Source: DASPTT01 sp035623275
Lineage (GTDB): Bacteria > Actinomycetota > Acidimicrobiia > Acidimicrobiales > UBA8190
DNA: 64,000 nt
Assembly: GCA_035623275.1 (NCBI GenBank)
Contig: DASPTT010000077.1
Coordinates: forward strand, 1 to 64,000
Direction: 5' to 3'
Part shown: positions 15,763 through 23,632 of the stretch, one piece after another
Numbering within the stretch: the stretch's first letter is position 1
How the letters are laid out: each line of letters opens with the position of its first letter
Program-made: the position numbers and the translations under genes
The notes under the pieces: generated by a model
Seen by the model: the letters and a program-made list of their open reading frames with translations, nothing else
Told to the model about the DNA's origin: nothing
Databases searched by the model: none

Positions 15763-16695
15763 TCACAGCGGCTCGATCCCCCACCGGCCCGTCCACGATG
15801 CCCCCGGCTCGATCGCCGGCACCTCCGCGCCGCCGTGGAAGGCGTCGGGTGGGCACGACATCGGCTCCACCGCTATCGAGCCGCGCCGGCGGAGGGGTGC
15901 CACGGTGTCGGCAGTGAAGACCATCACGTAGGGAAACTGCTCGTCCATCCAGACGGTCGCTCTCCGGCCGGCCCCCGGATTGTGCAGCTCGATCCGGGCA
16001 TTGCCCTCGTCGTCGCGTTCGAGCGAGGTGAAGGCGGTGTCCAGGCGGGTGGACCCGACGAGCCGGCCGGTCGAGAAGTCGAAGTCGCTGCCGGTGACCG
16101 GGGACGAGCCGGTGGGAAGGCCGCGCTCGTCGGTGACCAGCCGCCGGGCCGCACGGAATCGCAGCCGGGCGGTGTCGATCGTGGGGGTGCCGACCGTGAG
16201 ATAGGGATGGAAGCCCACGCCGAAGGGGGCGCGTGTGTCGCTGAGGTTCGACGCCCGCGTGGTCACCGACAGCCCGCGGCGGCCGAGGCGGTACTCGATC
16301 TCCATGGCCAGCCGCCAGGGGTACCCGGGCTGCGGGTGGAGCACGCACGCCATGACCAGGACGTTCTGCGCCTGGGCCTGCAGCTGCCATGGCAGCCATC
16401 GCATCAGGCCGTGGACGGCGTTGCCGCGGGCCGGCTCGTCCAGCGCGGCATGGGCTTCCTTCCCGTCAAAGCAATAGCGACCTCCCGCCAACCGGTTGGG
16501 CCACGGGGCGAGCACCTGCCCGCGAGCCGAGGGGCACATCTCATCCTCTGTGAAGCCGTCGACGACGGGCACGCCGCCCACGAGGTACTCGCGCAGCGTC
16601 CCCCCCACCTCGGTGATCACGACCCGCTGCTCGTCGTGGCCGATCCGGTGCTGCGCGCCGGACACGGGCAGCTCGGGCGGGGGGAGAGCCGGCAT
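15763..16695 (-). CDS. aldose 1-epimerase family protein
   Basis: Protein of 310 residues starting at ATG 16695 (MPALPPPELP). The galactose-mutarotase fold is indicated by PWPNRLAGGRY near residue 65, NAVHGLMRW near 93, GVGFHPYL near 162 and AVEPMSCPPDAF near 285, providing the catalytic histidine and glutamate. It interconverts alpha and beta anomers of aldoses or acts as a related hexose-6-phosphate epimerase. It is divergent from surE and only 49 bp away, so the promoters overlap. Confidence 0.88.
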   Translation of the reverse strand: MPALPPPELPVSGAQHRIGHDEQRVVITEVGGTLREYLVGGVPVVDGFTEDEMCPSARGQVLAPWPNRLAGGRYCFDGKEAHAALDEPARGNAVHGLMRWLPWQLQAQAQNVLVMACVLHPQPGYPWRLAMEIEYRLGRRGLSVTTRASNLSDTRAPFGVGFHPYLTVGTPTIDTARLRFRAARRLVTDERGLPTGSSPVTGSDFDFSTGRLVGSTRLDTAFTSLERDDEGNARIELHNPGAGRRATVWMDEQFPYVMVFTADTVAPLRRRGSIAVEPMSCPPDAFHGGAEVPAIEPGASWTGRWGIEPL

Positions 16696-16744
16696 AGGGC
16701 ACCGGTATGGTAGTAAAGCCCGCCCATCCGACCGAGGGAGTGCC

Positions 16745-17647
16745 GTGCGTATCCTGGTCACAAACGACGACGGGGTCCGCGCGCCGGGCATCGCCGCACT
16801 CGCCCGCGTCGCAGCGGCAAGCGGCCACGACGTCGTCGTGGTCGCCCCCCTCGTCGACTACAGCGGTGCTGGCGCGGCGGTGGGGCCGGTGCACTCCCGT
16901 GACGGCATCGACTACGAGTCCCATGCCATCGAGGGCATGGAGGACGTCCCCAGCTTCGGCATCGACGGCCCTCCCGCGTTGGCGGTCATCGTCGCCGCGG
17001 TCGGGGGGTTCGGCCCGCGGCCGGACCTCGTGCTGTCGGGCATCAACCACGGTGCCAACGTCGGTCGCTCCGCCCTCCACTCGGGCACCGTCGGCGCAGC
17101 CCTGACCGCGGCGCACTTCGGGATGCGCAGCCTGGCCGTGTCCATCCGCTGGAGCGACCCGCCCGTGCCGTGGGAGACCCCGGCCGCGCTGGCCGGCGCG
17201 CTCATCCCCGTCCTGGCCGACGCGCCCGAGGGCACGGTGCTCAACCTCAACGTCCCCGACCTCCCACCCGGCGAGCTGCGCGGCGTGCGCCACGGGCGCC
17301 TCGGGCGCAGCGGCACCATCCGTTCGGCCGTCCACGACACGGGCGCCCCGCCCGACCCGACGCACCCGCACGTGGCGCTCCCGCCGTTCACCAGCGGCAC
17401 CCTGCGCCTGAACCTGACCCCGCCGGGCGACGACCGGGACCTGGCCCTCGACACCGACGCGGGGCTCGTGGCCAACGGCTTCGCCAGCCTCACCCCGCTG
17501 GTCGGGGTCCGGGAGGCCGACGGGGCGGTCGTGGCGCCGACCCTGGAGCGGTCGATGGAGGCCCTGGGCCGGCTCGGGCCCGTGGGCGGCGTCACGACCC
17601 CGGCCGAAGCCGCTGCCGGCGGACGGCCGGAGGCGGCCGCCAGCTGA
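16745..17647 (+). CDS. surE: SurE-family 5'/3'-nucleotidase
   Basis: Protein of 300 residues; the GTG at 16745 follows GACCGAGGGAGTGCC. Signature motifs ILVTNDDG (residues 3-10), SGINHGANVG near 98 and HSGTVGAA near 112 are intact, giving the metal-binding D-D-S-N set. SurE hydrolyses nucleoside monophosphates and exopolyphosphate and is linked to stationary-phase survival. The C-terminal 60 residues carry an Ala/Gly/Pro tail. Confidence 0.9.
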   Translation: MRILVTNDDGVRAPGIAALARVAAASGHDVVVVAPLVDYSGAGAAVGPVHSRDGIDYESHAIEGMEDVPSFGIDGPPALAVIVAAVGGFGPRPDLVLSGINHGANVGRSALHSGTVGAALTAAHFGMRSLAVSIRWSDPPVPWETPAALAGALIPVLADAPEGTVLNLNVPDLPPGELRGVRHGRLGRSGTIRSAVHDTGAPPDPTHPHVALPPFTSGTLRLNLTPPGDDRDLALDTDAGLVANGFASLTPLVGVREADGAVVAPTLERSMEALGRLGPVGGVTTPAEAAAGGRPEAAAS

Positions 17648-18187
17648 GACCACGCCCTCGGCGGTGGCCCGGCCCCCTTCGCCCGGGCGATTTTCCGACG
17701 CGGCCCGTGCCGGGGAAATCCCAGCTCAACGTCGCTGTCTGCTAACCCTAGCTAGCGCAAATTGAACTCCTGCACATCAATTGCCTTGCGCACGGGTGCA
17801 CAAGCGCTAACCTTGTAGTTACAGACATCGGACGGCGGAGTCCACGCGGCAGTCGCGGAGGCTGCCCCCTGCAGGCCACGAGCCCGCAGGCCGTGGGACG
17901 CCTCGACCGCCTCGACGAGCGCCTGCGGCGCCGGGGGGGCGACGACCGGCCACCCGCCCCTCCCGGATCGACTTCTCATGCTCGCACGTACCCACACACC
18001 CACCGGAGCCGCCTAAGGGCCAGCCCCCCAGGGTTGCTCCGTCCGCACCTCGTACGGACCTGATGTCCAGGGCCGTCCGCCCTTCCCGGCGCCGGCTCCG
18101 CGAGACGAATGCTCAGACGACGGGCGCCCGCATTCCCAAGCCCACCTGGAGCCCTCCGGGGATCCCGTGACTTCAAGGAGGCGCAAG
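17648..18187 (+). promoter_or_regulatory. 540-bp region with promoter and long structured leader of the Rpf-like gene
   Basis: A candidate vegetative promoter is TTGCGC (17786-17791), a 16-bp spacer and TAACCT (17808-17813), placing the 5' end near 17820 and giving a leader of about 370 nt. The leader has several dyads, such as CCACG/CGTGG around 17876-17900 and GTCCG/CGGAC around 18040-18060. Actinobacterial rpf genes often have ydaO-type c-di-AMP riboswitches. The segment CCGTCCGCACCTCGTACGG resembles the 3' end of that motif, but I could not find its other conserved cores, so the riboswitch call is only a suggestion. Confidence 0.4.
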
Positions 18188-18751
18188 ATGCGGAAGCACC
18201 GACTCTATGGCGTTGTCATCGCCGTGCTGCTCGGTTCGGGTGCACTCACCCAACGACCGGGCGCTTCTCATCACGCCACCGGTGTCGACCATGGTCACAC
18301 CGGTATCACACTCACGTCGGCGAAGGTCCATGCCGACGCCATCACGACCTCGAACGCGCCGACGGTGCGTCTTCGTGGTTTCGTCCTGCGCGGCGACGCG
18401 CAGCCCGATGACGCGGTCGTGGGACTGCGCAAGCACATCCTCCCACCGCCGCCGCCCCCACCCCCGCCGCCCCCGGCTCCGGTCGCGCAGGTCGTGACCG
18501 CGCCGGCAGGCAGCGGAGGAGCCTGGGCCGGCCTGCGCAACTGCGAGTCCCATGGCAACTACGCCGACGACACCGGCAACGGCTACTACGGCGCCTATCA
18601 GTTCTCGGCGTCCACGTGGCATTCGCTCGGGTATCCCGGCCTGCCGTCGGACGCGCCGCCCGCGCTCCAGGACCAGGCGGCCCAGCAGCTCCAGGCGCGC
18701 AGCGGCTGGGGTCAGTGGCCCGCCTGCGCACGTTCACTGGGTCTCGCCTGA
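18188..18751 (+). CDS. secreted resuscitation-promoting-factor-like transglycosylase
   Basis: Protein of 187 residues; the ATG follows AAGGAGGCGCAAG. A signal peptide (about 1-26) is followed by a variable region, a run of prolines at 86-96 and a C-terminal Rpf domain from about 112. The sequence LRNCESHGNYADDTGNGYYG contains the catalytic glutamate E120; C119 and C180 are placed for the conserved disulfide. Rpf proteins cleave peptidoglycan during exit from dormancy. The long upstream leader implies RNA-level control. Confidence 0.9.
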   Translation: MRKHRLYGVVIAVLLGSGALTQRPGASHHATGVDHGHTGITLTSAKVHADAITTSNAPTVRLRGFVLRGDAQPDDAVVGLRKHILPPPPPPPPPPPAPVAQVVTAPAGSGGAWAGLRNCESHGNYADDTGNGYYGAYQFSASTWHSLGYPGLPSDAPPALQDQAAQQLQARSGWGQWPACARSLGLA

Positions 18752-18808
18752 TCCGGCGACCGTGCGCGACGCGCTCGGACATCCGGGCGCGTGCACATCT
18801 GCAGACAT

Positions 18809-18843
18809 CCGAAGGCCGGTCGGGCGATCCGACCGGCCTTCGG
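18809..18843. terminator. bidirectional hairpin terminator after the Rpf-like gene
   Basis: CCGAAGGCCGGTCGG (18809-18823) and its perfect complement (18829-18843) enclose a five-base loop. It lies between the convergent Rpf-like and alpha/beta hydrolase genes, four bases beyond the hydrolase stop. Confidence 0.8.
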
Positions 18844-18847
18844 GCTG

Positions 18848-20098
18848 TCAGGACTCGGACCGGTCCGCGAACCGCTCGTCGAGCCAGTCGTAGACCACCT
18901 GCGCGGCGAACCGCAGGTTGTCGGCCTGGCAATGGGCGTCGGCGCCGTCGTCAACGCCGAAGCGGAACAACGTGGCCGGGCCCCGCACCCCGGCCACGAG
19001 CTGTTCGGCCTGTGCGAGCACCTCGGGTCCCTCGCGCTCGCCGACCAGGCCGAGCACGGGACAGGCGATCGCCCCCACCGCCGGTCCCAGGCGATAGGCG
19101 TCGAGGTGGGCCTTCCACGCCTGCAGCGAGGCCACGCCGAAGCGTCGGCACACGGCGAAGATCCCCCACAACATCTGCTGGGGCAGCAGGTCCTCGGGAA
19201 TGCCGGCGACGTCCTCGGGCCGGATGTCCTGGCGCATGGCGAAGGGGGCGGGGCCGACGAGAGCCTCGAGGTAGCGATAGAGGTCCACGATGGGGCTGTC
19301 GAGCACCAGGGCGCGCACGCGTCGATCGAAGGCGGCGGCGCGGGCGGCGAAGTACCCGCCGAAGCCGAGGCCGGCGAGCGCCACCCGGTCGGCCGGCACA
19401 TCGGTCCGGGCGCCGATGGCGTCGAGGACCGCGCCCACCGGCACCTCGTAGTCGGGACGGAAGACCCAGCCCGGATCGCGGATCATGGCCCCGAGCTGGC
19501 CGGGTCCGTCGAACACGACGACCTGCCATCCTCGGGCCGCCCCGGGGACACCGAGCTGGAAGTAGAGCTCCTCCGCACCGGAGTCGAAGCCCCCAAGGGC
19601 GACGAGGGTGCCGATCGGTGTGGCGTCGCCCGGGCGGCGCCCGGGGCGGACCAGGTAGCCGGGCAGCGCCCCCCGCTCGAAGGGGATCTCGAGCGCCTCG
19701 ACCGGCGGGTCCGTGAGCTGCGCCCCGCGCTCGAAGCACCGTCGGCCCGCCTGGCCCAGCGCCGTCATCCGCTGCGGGTCGGCCTCGGCGTAGTACTCCG
19801 CGGCCCGGTTGTAGGTGGAGGCGCGAAGGAAGTGGTCGCGGGCGCTGACCAGGTGGCCGGCTGCGGCGCACGCCTCGGCGCGGTCCTGCACCCGCCTCGC
19901 CAACCCACTGAACGCCTCCACCCAGCTCTCGGGGTCCCCGTCGGTCACCATGGCGGCCGCGGCCAGGCACTCGCCCACGGTGGACCCGCCGTAGTCCGCC
20001 ACGCCCATGGTCCGCAGGAGGCGGTAGTCGAACTCCGGGTCCCGGAAGCCCGAGACGCGGGTCACGCTCCTCGTGATCTGCGAACCCTCGAAGGCCAT
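18848..20098 (-). CDS. alpha/beta hydrolase (dipeptidyl/FrsA-like) lacking nucleophile Ser
   Basis: Protein of 416 residues. A helical N-terminal part (about 1-130) precedes an alpha/beta hydrolase fold, as in 2,6-dihydroxypseudooxynicotine hydrolase and FrsA relatives: LVALGGFDSGAEE, VVVFDGPGQ and PVLGLVGEREG are visible. The nucleophile elbow reads ALAGLGFGGYFA where the family has GxSxGG, so the serine is glycine. A histidine candidate near the end (DDGADAHCQADN) remains. The protein may have lost hydrolase activity or use a different mechanism. Confidence 0.8.
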   Translation of the reverse strand: MAFEGSQITRSVTRVSGFRDPEFDYRLLRTMGVADYGGSTVGECLAAAAMVTDGDPESWVEAFSGLARRVQDRAEACAAAGHLVSARDHFLRASTYNRAAEYYAEADPQRMTALGQAGRRCFERGAQLTDPPVEALEIPFERGALPGYLVRPGRRPGDATPIGTLVALGGFDSGAEELYFQLGVPGAARGWQVVVFDGPGQLGAMIRDPGWVFRPDYEVPVGAVLDAIGARTDVPADRVALAGLGFGGYFAARAAAFDRRVRALVLDSPIVDLYRYLEALVGPAPFAMRQDIRPEDVAGIPEDLLPQQMLWGIFAVCRRFGVASLQAWKAHLDAYRLGPAVGAIACPVLGLVGEREGPEVLAQAEQLVAGVRGPATLFRFGVDDGADAHCQADNLRFAAQVVYDWLDERFADRSES

Positions 20099-20412
20099 GG
20101 CCGTCCCGTCCCCTTCCCGATGGACCGGCCGATCCTACGGGCCGGGACTTCGAGCTACGGGCCGGGACTTCGAGCTCCGTTGCCGGGGCTCGGGCAGGCG
20201 CCGGCCGCGGGTGTTGGCAACGTTGCGACGAGGGCGTTCGCGGGTTTTCGGGCAAGGAATGGACAATTCCGAGTCCCTTGACGCTAACGTCGCGATCGAT
20301 GGCAAGCGCAGCGAGCGACCAGTCGGCCACGAGGGGTGTGACCAGGCTGTGGCCCGGGGGGGCCGGGGCGGACGGCCCGGTGCCGAGGAGCCCGGTGGGC
20401 CACCTGACGTCC
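20099..20412. other. divergent promoter region with a tandem repeat
   Basis: About 314 bp between two divergent hydrolase genes. It holds a 20-bp tandem duplication (20136-20175), an AT-richer stretch around 20240-20290 and a TTGACG at 20278-20283 that could be a -35 element for the plus-strand gene. The plus-strand reading frame is open through part of it, so a longer N-terminus (TTG at 20278 or ATG at 20299) is possible. Confidence 0.4.
20136..20175. repeat. two tandem copies of a 20-bp unit
   Basis: TACGGGCCGGGACTTCGAGC occurs twice without a gap, just upstream of the minus-strand hydrolase. It may be an operator pair or a replication slip; no internal dyad of note was seen. Confidence 0.75.
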
Positions 20413-21282
20413 ATGTTCGAGCGCCGGCCCTTCGAGACCGGCGAGTTCGTCGACGACCGGATCCGGCTCCACTACGAGGTCCACGGCACCGGCGAGCACA
20501 CCGTCGTCCTCATGCACGGGCTCCTCCTCGACACCCAGCTCAACCGGCGCCTCGCCGCGGACCTGGCAGAACGGGGCTTCAGGGTCGTCCTCCTCGACCT
20601 CCCGGGGCACGGCAGCTCGGACAAGCCCCGCCACGCCTCCGCACACCGTATGGATTCCTATGCTCGCCACGTCGTGGCCCTGCTCGACGAGCTCGGTCTC
20701 GACGAGTCGGTCATCGGCGGGGTGTCGCTCGGCGCCAACGTGGCCCTGCAGGTGGCGATCCAGGCGCCCGAACGGGTACGAGGCCTCGTCATCGAGATGC
20801 CGGTGCTCGAATGGGCCGTGCCGGGCGCCGCCATGGTGTTCCTGCCCCTGCTCTTGGGCGTCCACTACGCGTCGCCGCTGGTGCGGTTGGTCGCGGCGAT
20901 CGCTCGGCGCCTGCCCAAGACGAGCATCGCCCCACTCGACAGCGTCGTCACGACGCTCACCCTCCAGCCCGAGGAGGCGGCGGCGGTGCTCCACGGGATG
21001 CTCGTGGGCCCCATCACCCCGACCTACGAGGACCGCCACGCCATCGAGGCGCCCACGCTCGTGATCGGCCACAAAGCCGACTTCATCCACCCCTTCAACG
21101 ACGCCGACCACCTGGCGCGTCAGTTGCCGCACGCCGAGCTCGTCCAGGCCCGCTCGATCCTGGAGCTGCGCATGCTGCCCGATCGCCTCACGACACGCAT
21201 CGCGGCCTTCCTGACCGAGACATGGGGCGCACCGCACCTGCGCGACGCCTCCTCGCCGGTGCGCGGGACGCGCGGGGCCTGA
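20413..21282 (+). CDS. alpha/beta hydrolase
   Basis: Protein of 289 residues from ATG 20413; the fold starts at once (DDRIRLHYEVHG), so the shorter start is preferred although longer ones are open. The oxyanion region HGLLLD, LLDLPGHGSSDKP and a full nucleophile elbow GGVSLGAN are present, with an acid candidate in GHKADFIHP. It belongs to the large esterase/lipase/haloperoxidase group; the substrate cannot be told. It is divergent from the nucleophile-less hydrolase. Confidence 0.85.
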   Translation: MFERRPFETGEFVDDRIRLHYEVHGTGEHTVVLMHGLLLDTQLNRRLAADLAERGFRVVLLDLPGHGSSDKPRHASAHRMDSYARHVVALLDELGLDESVIGGVSLGANVALQVAIQAPERVRGLVIEMPVLEWAVPGAAMVFLPLLLGVHYASPLVRLVAAIARRLPKTSIAPLDSVVTTLTLQPEEAAAVLHGMLVGPITPTYEDRHAIEAPTLVIGHKADFIHPFNDADHLARQLPHAELVQARSILELRMLPDRLTTRIAAFLTETWGAPHLRDASSPVRGTRGA

Positions 21283-21303
21283 CGGGGCCGGGCCTCGCGT
21301 CGT

Positions 21304-21765
21304 TCAGCCGCGGGCGCGCGCCACCCAGGCGTCAGGGTCCTCGGTGAGCCGAGCCACCGCACGCGGCAGCCGGCCCCGGACGACGTCGTCGAGCGATACC
21401 CCCTCGAGCACGGCGCGCAGGCTGGCGCGCACCGCGACCCACACGTCCTGCAGGTGCGCGGCGGGCCCCTCGTAGTGGGCGTCCTCGGGGCGCAGTCCCC
21501 GGACCTCCGCGAGGGGGCCGTCGAGGGCGCGCATCACGTCGGCCACGGCGATGTCCTTGGGTGGCCGCGCCAGGCGGTACCCGCCGTCGGCCCCGCGCTG
21601 GCTGACCACGATCCCGCTGCGGCGGAGGTCGTTGAGGATGGCGCCGAGGAATTTCGCGGGCAGGCCCTGGGCGATCGCGAGGGACTCGGCGGTGGCCGGC
21701 TCCCCTCGCTCGGCCAGGGTCAGCAGCGCTCGCATGCCGTAGTCGACCTTCGCTGGAATGTGCAC
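21304..21765 (-). CDS. Rrf2-family transcriptional regulator without cysteines
   Basis: Protein of 153 residues from a GTG start (MHIPAKVDYGMRALL). The Rrf2 winged helix is clear: LPAKFLGAILNDLRRSGIV and RGADGGYRLARP. Rrf2 proteins such as IscR and NsrR bind iron-sulfur clusters through three cysteines; this protein has none, so it must sense something else or act by protein contacts, like CymR. It converges with the plus-strand hydrolase and is divergent from the BON protein gene. Confidence 0.85.
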   Translation of the reverse strand: MHIPAKVDYGMRALLTLAERGEPATAESLAIAQGLPAKFLGAILNDLRRSGIVVSQRGADGGYRLARPPKDIAVADVMRALDGPLAEVRGLRPEDAHYEGPAAHLQDVWVAVRASLRAVLEGVSLDDVVRGRLPRAVARLTEDPDAWVARARG

Positions 21766-21918
21766 CCCCCGATTCTGCCCTCGCGCCGGGCGTCGGGGGC
21801 TCACCGGCACCCGGCGACCGTCCCGGGACCTTCGGCCCTGTCCCCCGGACCCCCGAGGACGGAAGCTGGCTTCGAGGGGCGTCCTGGGCAGGGCACCCGC
21901 CAGCAGGGAGGTGGCACG

Positions 21919-22758
21919 ATGCGACGCGGAGTGGTGCGTGCTCTGTTGGTGACTGCTGTCATCGCCGTGCTCAGCGCAGCGATGCGTTCCGCCCGGGTCA
22001 GGCACCATGCCCGACGAGAGCTCGAGCGCGTCACCCGCTGGGCGCGTTACGAGTCCGGGCGCGTCGAGGGGGTGCGCTATCGCCTGGCCGGACGCCACCC
22101 CGACCCCGACGTGTACCCGACGGTGCTGGCCGACCGGATCCGCTCCGTGCTCGGGCCGCTCGAGCACAAGATGGACATCCCGCGCGTGCACGTGATGGCC
22201 GAGGGCCACACCGTGCTCCTCCACGGCGAGGTGGACGACGAGCAGCAGGCGTGGGCCATCGAGGACGCCGTCCGGCGGGTGCCGGGCGTCGAGCGGCTCC
22301 AGAGCCATCTTGTCGTGGGACTCACGCCCGGGGACACGAGGCCGTCACAGGGTGCGACAGAACACCCCTCCCCCGCGCTCGAGCGGGTCCTGGCCGCGGC
22401 GCGCGCCGGCGGCGCCACGCGAGGATCGGAACGCAACATGGTGCGGGCGGTGCTGTCCACCTTCGCGGTCCAGCTCCCGCGCGAAGAGCGCGGCCATGTC
22501 CTCGCCCACCTTCCCGCCGACGTCCGCCAGCTCGCCGCCCTGCCACGTCCGGTGACAGGCGTGCCGCGGCACCTGCGACACGTCGACGACTTCCTCCAGG
22601 CGACGAGCATCGACCCGGCGAACTCGGAACGGGCCCGTGCCGTGACCGTGGCAGTGCTCGGCGCGCTGCGCGAGCTGGTGCCCGAGGAGGTGGACGGCGT
22701 CAGCGCGGTGCTGCCGACGGACCTACGCGACCTGTGGCTCGCCGGGGCGGCTCGGTGA
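21919..22758 (+). CDS. BON and DUF2267 domain protein
   Basis: Protein of 279 residues; the ATG follows GGGAGGTGGCACG. An N-terminal hydrophobic segment (about 5-22) is followed by a BON domain at about 65-130 (VHVMAEGHTVLLHGEVDDEQ, then VRRVPGVERLQSHLVV). The C-terminal 120 residues match DUF2267: VRAVLSTFAVQLPREER, LPADVRQLA and SAVLPTDLRDLWL. BON domains bind membranes or other envelope components. Its stop overlaps the start of the next gene (GTGA), so the two are translationally coupled. Confidence 0.8.
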   Translation: MRRGVVRALLVTAVIAVLSAAMRSARVRHHARRELERVTRWARYESGRVEGVRYRLAGRHPDPDVYPTVLADRIRSVLGPLEHKMDIPRVHVMAEGHTVLLHGEVDDEQQAWAIEDAVRRVPGVERLQSHLVVGLTPGDTRPSQGATEHPSPALERVLAAARAGGATRGSERNMVRAVLSTFAVQLPREERGHVLAHLPADVRQLAALPRPVTGVPRHLRHVDDFLQATSIDPANSERARAVTVAVLGALRELVPEEVDGVSAVLPTDLRDLWLAGAAR

Positions 22759-23318
22759 GCCCACCGCCGCGCGCGAACCTCACCGACGAGGAGGGCGCAC
22801 CCGAACCGCATTTCACCGAGGGCGAGCCCGACATCGAGCCCCCCGAGGAGTTCGCCATGGGCGAGCTCGACGACCTCACCGTGCTCGAAGAGGAGCTCGA
22901 CAACGAGGACGTCCTCGAGCAGGACGTCGAGGAGGACCTCCTCGAGGAGACCCTGGAGGAGCTCGTCCACAGCGACGACGAGGACGAGGACGAGGAGCCG
23001 GAGCAGCCCGTCGGCCTGGTCGTGACGCGCGAGGCCGAGGGCGACGAGGAGGACGAGGAGCTCGGCGCCGACGACGTCGAGGAACCCCTCGACCTCGTGC
23101 TCGAGCACCGGCTGGCGCTCGACGCCGAGGCGGCGGAACCCGAGGAGGACGAGGAATCGGCCGAACCCTCGGCGGAGGCCGGCCACGCCACCCGCTCCGT
23201 GCCCGACGTCCTGCCCCGGGGCCCCGAGGAATTCACCTGCAGCTCGTGCTTCCTGGTCCGCAGCTATGCGCTGCTGGCCGACGCCGAGGCTCGCCTCTGT
23301 CGCGACTGCGCCGGCTGA
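22755..23318 (+). CDS. DUF4193 protein with extended acidic region
   Basis: Protein of 187 residues from a GTG overlapping the preceding stop. The first 150 residues are extremely acidic (repeated Glu/Asp runs). The C-terminus has a zinc-ribbon-like pair, FTCSSCFLVR and LCRDCAG, as in the actinobacterial DUF4193 family, whose members are usually near 100 residues; this one is longer through its acidic part. DUF4193 proteins are associated with RNA polymerase or nucleic-acid regulation in some reports, but no function is assigned here. Confidence 0.8.
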   Translation: MSPPPRANLTDEEGAPEPHFTEGEPDIEPPEEFAMGELDDLTVLEEELDNEDVLEQDVEEDLLEETLEELVHSDDEDEDEEPEQPVGLVVTREAEGDEEDEELGADDVEEPLDLVLEHRLALDAEAAEPEEDEESAEPSAEAGHATRSVPDVLPRGPEEFTCSSCFLVRSYALLADAEARLCRDCAG

Positions 23319-23632
23319 ACGGCCCCTGCATCCTGGACCGGGTCGTCCCTGGGTCCCCGATCCGAGCCCGGACAGCAGTCACCCCCGACGGGCTCCGCAG
23401 AATCGGGCTTGCGCCCGTGCTCCCCGCCGGGGGTGACCTGGTTGTACGTCCTTAGGTGGGCGGCACTCCGGACGTACCCCCTTTGGGAGATCCACCGGCT
23501 TCCCGGCTTCCGTCCCGCCCACAGCATGGCGACCGATCGCGGGTCGCGGCAGGGTCGAAGGTCCCTACCTGCGGGCGCGCCAGGCATGCGCCGGGCCCCA
23601 CCCCGAGGCGGCCATCGGCTACAACTGGCCCC
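23319..23632. other. 314-bp intergenic region with nested hairpins
   Basis: No gene is visible. The left part folds into a 60-nt nested hairpin (23378-23437) followed by a second dyad (23444-23477) with a CCCCCTTT tract after it. The right part is GC-rich and unremarkable up to the SDR start codon. Confidence 0.6.
23378..23477 (+). ncRNA. candidate structured RNA or compound terminator
   Basis: GTCACCCCCG (23378-23387) pairs perfectly with CGGGGGTGAC (23428-23437). Inside it ACGGGC (23388-23393) pairs with GCCCGT (23413-23418), continuing the helix on the 5' side. Next, GTACGTCC (23444-23451) pairs with GGACGTAC (23470-23477). The two-hairpin arrangement could be the terminator of the DUF4193 operon or an independent small RNA. 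No known family was recognised. Confidence 0.4.

Noticed and set aside
17820..18187. Firm ydaO (c-di-AMP) riboswitch call
   Set aside because: Only a 3'-end resemblance was seen; the GGGGGAACC- and GGGTGAATCC-like cores could not be located by eye. Kept as an unresolved leader.
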